From the NCBI GenBank assembly GCA_027340195.1, contig DAHWNE010000102.1:1-10899 (forward strand): 10,899 nucleotides of DNA. The letters are read 5' to 3'. Made by a program: the position numbers and the translations under genes. The notes beneath the pieces were generated by a model. That model was given only the letters and a program-made list of their open reading frames with translations, made no database searches and was not told the origin of the DNA. Source of the stretch: Acetobacteraceae bacterium (GTDB lineage Bacteria; Pseudomonadota; Alphaproteobacteria; Acetobacterales; Acetobacteraceae). Shown one piece after another: positions 1 to 5,448 of this stretch (position 1 is its first letter; each line of letters starts with the position of its first letter).

Positions 1-1609
1 CCGGCCGGTGCGGGTTGCTCAACAAGCGCTCCAGCCGGGCCCGGTCGCGCAGCAGCAGGTTGGGTCGCTTGTAGCCGGTGAAGCGGCGGGCGAAGCCCAG
101 GGTGAGAATGTTCGGATCGAGCACGCTTTCCGCCCGCGCCACCACCGGCGCCGCCAGGCCGCGCCCGGTCAGGTGCCGGCGCAGCCGCGCGCGTACCGCG
201 GCCACCAGCCGGGCGCGGGACCGGGCGCGCATCTCCCACAGCGCCGCGTCGTCCACCGCCGCGATCGCGTCCTGCAACGGTTCGGCCATGCGCCGCCACC
301 GCTCCTTGCCGCCGGCGTCGGTGAAGATCGCGTCCGCCTCGGGCGAATCCCACGACGGCATATGCACGCCGTTGGTGACGTGTCCCACCGGCACCTCGCG
401 TTCCGGCCAGCGCGGGAACAGCGACTGGAAGATGCGTCGGCTGACCGCGCCGTGCAGGGCGCTCACACCCAGGCTGACGAAGGAGCCGCGCAGCGCCAGG
501 AACGCCATGTTGAACGGCCCGCCCGGATCGACCCGCGCCAGCGACAGCGCGGTGGCGGCGATGCTGTCGGCCGCCGCCCCCATCGCCGCGTGGCGGTACT
601 GCGCGAGCAGCGCGACCGGATAGCGGTCGAACCCCGCCTCCACCGGCGTATGAGTGGTGAAGACGGTGCCGGCGCGGCTGATCCACAGCGCCTCCTCGAA
701 CCCGATGCCCAGCCGCGCCGAAAGGCTGCGCGCGCGTTCCAGCAGCGCGAAGGCGGCGTGCCCCTCGTTGAGATGGCAGATTTCGATTTCCGGATGCACC
801 GCCTCCACCACCCGCCAGCCGGCGACGCCGAGCACGATCTCCTGCAGCAGGCGGAGTTCGGTGCCGCCGCCATAGAGCTTGCCGGTGATGCCGCGATCGA
901 CCGGCGTGTTCAGCGGATCGTTGCTGTCAAGCAGATAAAGCATGGCGCGGCCGACCACGGCGCGCCAGACGCGCAGGCGCAGGCTGCGCCCGGGCAGATC
1001 GAGCAGGATGTGCAGCCGCGCCCCGTTCCGGTCCAGCACCGGCTGCACCGGCATCATCGCCGGCTCGTTGTAGGGATAGGCTTCCTGCTGCCAGCCGGCG
1101 GCATCGATCATCTGCCGGAAATAGCCCTCCTGGTAGAGCAGGCCGATCCCGACCGCGGGAACCCCGAGATCGCTCGCGGTCTTCAGATAATCCCCGGCCA
1201 GGATGCCAAGGCCACCCGCGTAGAGCGGCAGCGCCTCGCCAAGGCCGAACTCCATACAGAAATACGCAACACCAGCCAGCGCCGCCGCGCCATGCGTTTC
1301 GGCGAACCAGCCCGGGGCCTGCAGATAGGCGGCCCGCTCAGCAGCGATATCTTTGAGACGAGCGAGGAAGCCCGGATCGGCGGCGAGCGCGGCCAGCCGT
1401 GTGGCCGGCACGTCCTCGAGCAGGGTCCAGGGGTTATGCGTGCGCGCCCAGAGCTCGGCATCGATTTGCGCCCACAGCGCATCGGCACGATGGCTCCAGG
1501 TCCAGCGCAGGTCGAGCGCGAGGTCCCGCAACGCGGCCAGCGCCGGCGGCAGCGCCACCCCCCAGCACGGTGTCGCCGCAGGCATGGGCTCGGGCGGCGG
1601 GGCAACCAT
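1..1609 (-). CDS. glgP: Alpha-glucan (glycogen/maltodextrin) phosphorylase, GT35, C-terminus cut by window edge
   Basis: The enzyme phosphorolyses terminal alpha-1,4 glucose residues of glycogen or maltodextrin to glucose-1-phosphate in the cytoplasm. Reading the minus strand from 1609 gives 536 uninterrupted codons to the left edge. Residues about 20-110 resemble the N-terminal DUF3417 segment of the short bacterial 'alpha-glucan family' phosphorylases (LDLRWTW at 32-38). The family core follows: YFCMEFGLGEALPLYAGGLG (116-134), YQEGYFRQ (159-166), HLNEGHAAF (279-287), THTPVEAG (319-326), VTNGVH (411-416) and FARRFTGYKR (506-515). The PLP-binding lysine lies in the missing C-terminal part; family members are usually about 830-850 residues, so roughly 300 are absent here. 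The first ATG was chosen because it sits one base after the glgA stop (TGACATG) and has GGAGG at 1626-1622, 12 bases upstream. A second in-frame ATG eight codons on has no clear ribosome-binding site. It is probably co-transcribed and translationally coupled with glgA. Confidence 0.95.
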   Translation of the reverse strand, partial: MVAPPPEPMPAATPCWGVALPPALAALRDLALDLRWTWSHRADALWAQIDAELWARTHNPWTLLEDVPATRLAALAADPGFLARLKDIAAERAAYLQAPGWFAETHGAAALAGVAYFCMEFGLGEALPLYAGGLGILAGDYLKTASDLGVPAVGIGLLYQEGYFRQMIDAAGWQQEAYPYNEPAMMPVQPVLDRNGARLHILLDLPGRSLRLRVWRAVVGRAMLYLLDSNDPLNTPVDRGITGKLYGGGTELRLLQEIVLGVAGWRVVEAVHPEIEICHLNEGHAAFALLERARSLSARLGIGFEEALWISRAGTVFTTHTPVEAGFDRYPVALLAQYRHAAMGAAADSIAATALSLARVDPGGPFNMAFLALRGSFVSLGVSALHGAVSRRIFQSLFPRWPEREVPVGHVTNGVHMPSWDSPEADAIFTDAGGKERWRRMAEPLQDAIAAVDDAALWEMRARSRARLVAAVRARLRRHLTGRGLAAPVVARAESVLDPNILTLGFARRFTGYKRPNLLLRDRARLERLLSNPHRP

Positions 1610-1610
1610 G

Positions 1611-3176
1611 TCAGGCCGCCGCCTCCAGCCGCAGCGGAGGGGCGGTCGGCACCGATGGCTCAGCCGCGGCCGCCAGAACGCGCAGGCGCGGCGCGGTCTG
1701 CACCGCCGGCGCCACCAGATCGCCATACAGCGCCAGGTAGCGGCGGGCCGACACCTCCCAGCCGAAATCGCGCCGCATCGCGGCGCGCTGCGCCCGCCGC
1801 CAGGCGACCGGGTCGCGGAACAACCTCCCGGCGCGACGCACGCAGCCGGCCAGCGCGGCGGCGGAGGGTTCGGCGAAGGTGAAGCCGGTGCCCTCCGCCC
1901 GCGTCGGGTTCGCGGTGTCGATATCGGTCACCGTATCGCCGAGCCCGCCCACCGGACGGGTGACCGGCAGCGCGCCGTAGCGCATGGCATACATGGTGGT
2001 CAGTCCGCAGGGCTCGAACCGCGCCGGAGTCAGCGCCAGATCGGCCGCGGCGTTCAGCCGGTGCGCCAACTCCTCCCGATAGCCGATCCGCACCGCGAGG
2101 CGCGTCTCCCGGCCGACCGCGGCGGCACGGAACGCCGCCTCGAGCCCCGGATCGCCCTCCCCATGCACCACCACCTGGGCACCCTCGTCCAGCAGCGCGG
2201 GCAGCGCCGTCAGCACCACATCGGCCATCTTCTGCTCGGTCAGGCGATTGACCCCGACCACCAGCGGTCCGTCCGCGGCGGGATCGAGACCGAGTTCGTG
2301 GCGCAGCGCCTCTTTCGCGAGCCGCTTGCCGGCCGGATGGTCGGCGTCGAACGGCGCCGGCAGCGCGGGATCATGAGCCGGATCCCAAAGCGCGGTGTCG
2401 ATGCCGTTCAGGATCCCCACCAGATCGGCGGCGCGAGCGCGCAACAGCCCATCCATCCCGGCGCCGAACTCCGGGGTCAGGATTTCCCGCGCGTAGGTCG
2501 GGCTCACCGTGGTCAGCCGGTCGGCATAGCGGATGCCGGCCTTGAGGCATGAGAATTGGCCGTAGAACTCGGCCCCGTCCGGCACCAGCAGCGCCTCCGG
2601 CAAGCCGAGCGCACGCGCCTCGGGGAGCGGGAAATTGCCCTGGTAGGCAAGGTTATGAATGGTGAACAGGCTGGGTGGTCGGGGGCCGGCGTGCAGCGCC
2701 AGAAACGCCGCCAGCAGCCCGGTGTGCCAGTCGTTCGCATGGACCAGGTCGGGCTGCCAGGCCTCGCCATCCCCATGCAGGGCCAGTCGCGCGGCGGCGG
2801 CGGAGAAAGCGGCGAAGCGGCGCAGATTATCCGGCCAGTCGCGCTTCTCCGCGTCCTGATAGGGTCCGCCGGGGCGCCGGAACAGCTCCGGCCAGTCGAG
2901 CAGATAGACCGGCAGGAAGCTATCGGGCGTACGCCCGAGCAGCAGGGTGCCGCCCGTCGACAGCCGCGCCAGGGTGCGTTTGCCGCGCACCGTATCGAGG
3001 GCCGACACATAGCCGGGCAGAATGGCACGGACATCGACGCCGAGCGCGCTCAGCGCCGCCGGCAGCGCCGCGGCGGCATCGCCGAGGCCGCCGGTCTTCG
3101 CGAGCGGAAACAACTCGGACGTGGCGAACAGCACCCGCAGGCTGTGGCCCGGCGGCTCGTGGCGCGCGATATCCAT
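1611..3176 (-). CDS. glgA: Glycogen synthase (ADP-glucose type), GT5
   Basis: The enzyme transfers glucose from ADP-glucose to the non-reducing end of alpha-1,4-glucan, the elongation step of glycogen synthesis. The protein is 521 residues; E. coli GlgA is 477. Visible GT5 signatures are SELFPLAKTGGLGD (20-33, the KTGGL nucleotide-sugar loop), HANDWHTGLLAAF (147-159), TIHNLAYQGNFP (172-183), TTVSPTYAREI (222-232), ILNGIDTALWDP (255-266), NRLTEQK (310-316, with the conserved Arg and Lys), RFEPCGLT (386-393, with the catalytic Glu at 388) and the GGLGDTV loop (410-416). Two differences from E. coli are minor: RPVGGL replaces RRTGGL, and an Ala/Pro-rich tail of about 35 residues (487-521) follows the fold. 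The ATG at 3176 has GGGGGGAAG directly upstream (3189-3181). It lies 132 bases after malQ with its own candidate promoter region, and is followed one base later by glgP. Confidence 0.97.
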   Translation of the reverse strand: MDIARHEPPGHSLRVLFATSELFPLAKTGGLGDAAAALPAALSALGVDVRAILPGYVSALDTVRGKRTLARLSTGGTLLLGRTPDSFLPVYLLDWPELFRRPGGPYQDAEKRDWPDNLRRFAAFSAAAARLALHGDGEAWQPDLVHANDWHTGLLAAFLALHAGPRPPSLFTIHNLAYQGNFPLPEARALGLPEALLVPDGAEFYGQFSCLKAGIRYADRLTTVSPTYAREILTPEFGAGMDGLLRARAADLVGILNGIDTALWDPAHDPALPAPFDADHPAGKRLAKEALRHELGLDPAADGPLVVGVNRLTEQKMADVVLTALPALLDEGAQVVVHGEGDPGLEAAFRAAAVGRETRLAVRIGYREELAHRLNAAADLALTPARFEPCGLTTMYAMRYGALPVTRPVGGLGDTVTDIDTANPTRAEGTGFTFAEPSAAALAGCVRRAGRLFRDPVAWRRAQRAAMRRDFGWEVSARRYLALYGDLVAPAVQTAPRLRVLAAAAEPSVPTAPPLRLEAAA

Positions 3177-3189
3177 GGTTCTTCCCCCC

Positions 3190-3211
3190 GATCCGAGGTC
3201 CCCTCCGGATC
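3190..3211 (-). promoter_or_regulatory. Stem-loop in the glgA 5' untranslated region
   Basis: In the mRNA sense (minus strand) GATCC then GAGG pair with CCTC then GGATC. This gives a nine-base-pair stem with one bulged G and a GGA triloop. The stem ends immediately before the ribosome-binding sequence GGGGGGAAG at 3189-3181, 13 bases before the ATG. It could protect the transcript 5' end, help expose the ribosome-binding site, or serve as a protein-binding or regulatory hairpin. There is no U-run after it, so it does not look like a terminator. The pairing is visible; function is inference. Confidence 0.45.
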
Positions 3212-3248
3212 TTCAGGTCCTGGATATGCCTCCGGGCCGTCCGCCTTG

Positions 3249-3262
3249 TTGACGCGGATCAA
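3249..3262. promoter_or_regulatory. FNR/FixK/Anr-type binding site TTGACGCGGATCAA
   Basis: On the plus strand the site reads TTGAC-GCGG-ATCAA, and on the minus strand TTGAT-CCGC-GTCAA. Both readings fit the TTGAY-N4-RTCAA consensus of the CRP/FNR family subgroup (FNR, FixK, Anr, Dnr) with no mismatch in the TTGA/TCAA half sites. One more symmetrical pair, G3248/C3263, extends the arms. Its near edge is 72 bases upstream of the glgA start codon and it lies wholly within the intergenic gap. In DNA this GC-rich, an AT-containing perfect match is unlikely by chance at such a position. Which regulator binds, if any, cannot be told from this window. Confidence 0.55.
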
Positions 3263-3308
3263 CTCGCGGCGGGAAATATCGCGCCAAGCGTCCCCGGCGC
3301 GGGCCAGG

Positions 3309-5375
3309 TCACACATCACCATCCGGTGATGCGTCCCGCGCCGCGACGATCCCGGCGATCACGGAGCGCGCCACTGCATCCGTCGCCACGTCTTCCACCG
3401 GCAGGCGGTAGCGATGGCGCCAGTTCCCCGCGCCCGCTCCGGCCGGATCGTTGAGCTGCGCGGTCTCCACCAGCAGATCGCCGAGCGCGGCCAGAACCAG
3501 CGCGCTCGGTCCGCGCGCGAGGAACTCATGAACCGCGCGCAGCAGCGCGGCCAACGCCGTCGGGTCGCCGGTCGATGCGGCATCGATCCCCTCCGGTGCC
3601 AGCCCGCGATCGGCCAGCGCAGCCAGCAGCAGCGCCCGCTCCTCCGCCCGCACGGCGGCGGCCGCGGGCGCGAGGCCTCGCCCCTCCCACCAGCCCCGGA
3701 AAGTCGGCAGATCATGGGTGGCGAAGGCGGCCAGAGACTCCCGCGGATAGGTGCCGGGCCGGCGGAACAGACCGCTCGGCCAACGCTCGAACAGCAGCAG
3801 CCGGGTGGACAGGATCCCGGCCCCCCGCAGCCGTTCGCGCAAGCCTTCCGGCACCGTGCCGAGGTCTTCGCCCACCAGCAGGCAGCGCGCGCGATGGCTT
3901 TCCAGGGTCAGGATGCCGAGCAGGTCGTCCAGCGGGTAGCGCAGATAGGCGCCCTCGCGCGCGTCCGCCCCGGCGGGGATCACATAGAGCCGGTCCAGCC
4001 CCATCACGTGGTCGATCCGCAACGCCGTTGCATGGCGCAGATTGGCGCGCAGCGCGGCGATCACCGGGGCATAGCCGGCGGCGCGCAGCGCGCGCGGATC
4101 GGGCGGCGGCAACCCCCAGTCCTGGCCCGCCTCGCTGAACGGGTCGGGCGGGGCGCCGATACGGGCGCCGGGCAGGAATTGCGCGGGATCATCCCAGACA
4201 TCGGCCCCGTCCGGGTCCACACCCAGCGCGAGATCGCAATAAAGCCCGGCGCCGGCGCGCGCGGCCTCCCCCAGTTGCCGCTCGGCCAGCCACTGCAACC
4301 AAGCGTGATAGGCGATCGGCGTCGCGTAGGCGCGCCGGAATTCCTCGATCCCGGGGGCTGCCGGATGCGCCAGCGCGGTCGGCCAGTCGCGCCACCGGCG
4401 CGGGGCGAAATGGTCGGCTAGCGCATTGAACAGGGCGAAGCGCTCCAACGCTTCGCCGCCGTCGCGGCGGAAGGCGGCAAACCCGGCGGCGTCCCATCGC
4501 GCGGCATAGAACGCGGCGGCGAGCGCGATGTGCTTACGCCGGTACACGGCCCGGTAATCCACCCCCGCCGAGGCCGGCGGGAAGGCGTCCGCCGCCGGCG
4601 CGGCGATCCCGAGGCCGGCCAGATCGAGATGCAGCGGGTTGAAAAACCGCCGGCTGGACGGACGATACGGGTTCGGATCCGCCGCCTCCCCCGGCATCGG
4701 CGCGTGCAACGGGTTGATCCCGACCAGCCGGGCGCCCCAGCCTTCCGCCCGCTGCGCCAGCGCGGCGAGATCGGCGTAATCGCCGATCCCCCAACTCCGT
4801 CGCGACCACAGCGCGAACGGGGCGGCGCCGATCCCCCAGGCGCGTTCGCCGGCCTCCAGCCAGTCCGGACGCCAGGCGGTGGCGGGCGGCTGCACCAGAA
4901 TCGTGGTGGCCGCCACTGCGCCGCAGGCGATCTCCAGCCGGTGGTAGCCGGGTGGCAGGTCGGCTGGAAGCGGAACCGTCAGCCGCTGCCGGCCATAGCG
5001 CGGCGCGCGCAGCCGCGGCAGCCCGTCGAGGCTTACGCCGGCCTCGCGCGGCGCGCCGTCCTCTTGCGTGATGCGCCAGCGCAGCACGTCTGCGGGCGCC
5101 GGATCCGGCAACACCAAGGCCACGGCGCCCCCGCGTCCCGCCGGCGGCAGCACCGCGATCGATGCCAGCACCTCAAGCCAGGGTTCCTCCTCCAGCGCCG
5201 CCAGCGCGTCGCGCGTGGCGCCGGGCTGGTCCGGCTGGTAGCCGAGCGCACGCAACAGTCCCGCGCGCGCCGCCGGCGTCAGGGCGTGGCGTTGCCCCAT
5301 CGTGTCCCGATAATCCGGCGCGATCCCGGCCAACGCCGCCAGCCGGGCGAGGGTGGCCTCATGGTCCTGGTCCAT
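3309..5375 (-). CDS. malQ: 4-alpha-glucanotransferase (amylomaltase), GH77
   Basis: The enzyme disproportionates maltodextrins in the cytoplasm, moving glucan segments between chains, which lets the short oligosaccharides released by debranching re-enter phosphorolysis. The chosen product is 688 residues, close to E. coli MalQ (694). GH77 motifs are clear: SRRSWGIGDYADL (191-203), NPYRPSSRRFFNPLHLDL (235-252), GLYCDLALGVDPDGADVW (377-394), LRIDHVMGLDRLY (452-464, nucleophile Asp455), VGEDLGTVPEGLR (501-513, acid/base Glu503) and ATHDLPTFRGWW (552-563, Asp555). These sit seven residues after the E. coli equivalents Asp448, Glu496 and Asp548. The start at 5375 is preferred because GGAGGAG lies just upstream and homology begins there. 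The frame stays open for 80 codons further, but that extension runs back into the divergent glucoamylase gene and looks non-homologous. It is the first gene of the malQ-glgA-glgP group. Confidence 0.96.
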   Translation of the reverse strand: MDQDHEATLARLAALAGIAPDYRDTMGQRHALTPAARAGLLRALGYQPDQPGATRDALAALEEEPWLEVLASIAVLPPAGRGGAVALVLPDPAPADVLRWRITQEDGAPREAGVSLDGLPRLRAPRYGRQRLTVPLPADLPPGYHRLEIACGAVAATTILVQPPATAWRPDWLEAGERAWGIGAAPFALWSRRSWGIGDYADLAALAQRAEGWGARLVGINPLHAPMPGEAADPNPYRPSSRRFFNPLHLDLAGLGIAAPAADAFPPASAGVDYRAVYRRKHIALAAAFYAARWDAAGFAAFRRDGGEALERFALFNALADHFAPRRWRDWPTALAHPAAPGIEEFRRAYATPIAYHAWLQWLAERQLGEAARAGAGLYCDLALGVDPDGADVWDDPAQFLPGARIGAPPDPFSEAGQDWGLPPPDPRALRAAGYAPVIAALRANLRHATALRIDHVMGLDRLYVIPAGADAREGAYLRYPLDDLLGILTLESHRARCLLVGEDLGTVPEGLRERLRGAGILSTRLLLFERWPSGLFRRPGTYPRESLAAFATHDLPTFRGWWEGRGLAPAAAAVRAEERALLLAALADRGLAPEGIDAASTGDPTALAALLRAVHEFLARGPSALVLAALGDLLVETAQLNDPAGAGAGNWRHRYRLPVEDVATDAVARSVIAGIVAARDASPDGDV

Positions 5376-5406
5376 CGCTCCTCCGTCCGCCCGAGTCGCG
5401 GGCCGT

Positions 5407-5436
5407 GTTACAGTCTCGTAAACCCATCCCTGCCAG
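5407..5436 (-). promoter_or_regulatory. Candidate malQ promoter (CTGGCA-N18-TGTAAC)
   Basis: On the minus strand a -35-like CTGGCA (5436-5431, four of six matches to TTGACA) and a -10-like TGTAAC (5412-5407, four of six matches to TATAAT) are 18 bases apart. They would start transcription near 5400, leaving about 25 bases of leader carrying GGAGGAG before the malQ ATG at 5375. The spacing and position are good, but the hexamers are imperfect and no regulator is evident, so this is a prediction only. Confidence 0.4.
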
Positions 5437-5438
5437 GG
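5428..5438. repeat. Small palindrome CCCTGCCAGGG in the malQ/glucoamylase divergent gap
   Basis: Two perfect five-base arms flank a single C. The palindrome covers the predicted malQ -35 hexamer (5436-5431) and overlaps AGGGTG (5435-5440), the only Shine-Dalgarno-like sequence before the glucoamylase ATG at 5449. It could be a small operator or an RNA hairpin, but it is short enough to be chance in GC-rich DNA. Confidence 0.25.
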
Positions 5439-5448
5439 TGCTTCCGCG

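Larger units (their letters stand above)
3177..3308 (-). promoter_or_regulatory. malQ-glgA intergenic region, candidate glgA-glgP promoter
   Basis: These 132 bases between the malQ stop and the glgA start hold no ORF I would accept. In the direction of glgA transcription they contain an FNR/FixK-like palindrome (3262-3249), a weak -10-like CATATC (3228-3223; TATCCA is the alternative at 3226-3221), a hairpin (3211-3190) and the glgA ribosome-binding site GGGGGGAAG (3189-3181). No classical -35 sits 16-18 bases before the -10 candidate. This is the pattern expected of an activator-dependent promoter, with the palindrome centred about 40 bases before the inferred start near 3214-3216. I see no convincing malQ terminator, so read-through from malQ into glgA is likely as well. 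The elements are visible in the sequence; the promoter function is inference. Confidence 0.5.

Noticed and set aside
8..1882. 624-codon plus-strand open frame opposite glgP and glgA
   Set aside because: It is Arg/Gln/Pro/Ala-rich with no recognisable domain, and it lies antisense to a clear phosphorylase and the glgA 3' end. Long antisense frames are expected in DNA this GC-rich.
3190..3211. Hairpin read as a malQ transcription terminator
   Set aside because: There is no U-rich tract after the stem. A G-rich ribosome-binding site follows immediately, which fits a 5' leader element better.
3022..3329. Small open frames crossing the malQ-glgA gap (3022-3252 plus, 3050-3322 minus)
   Set aside because: They are low-complexity frames overlapping glgA in other phases, with no ribosome-binding site or domain of note.
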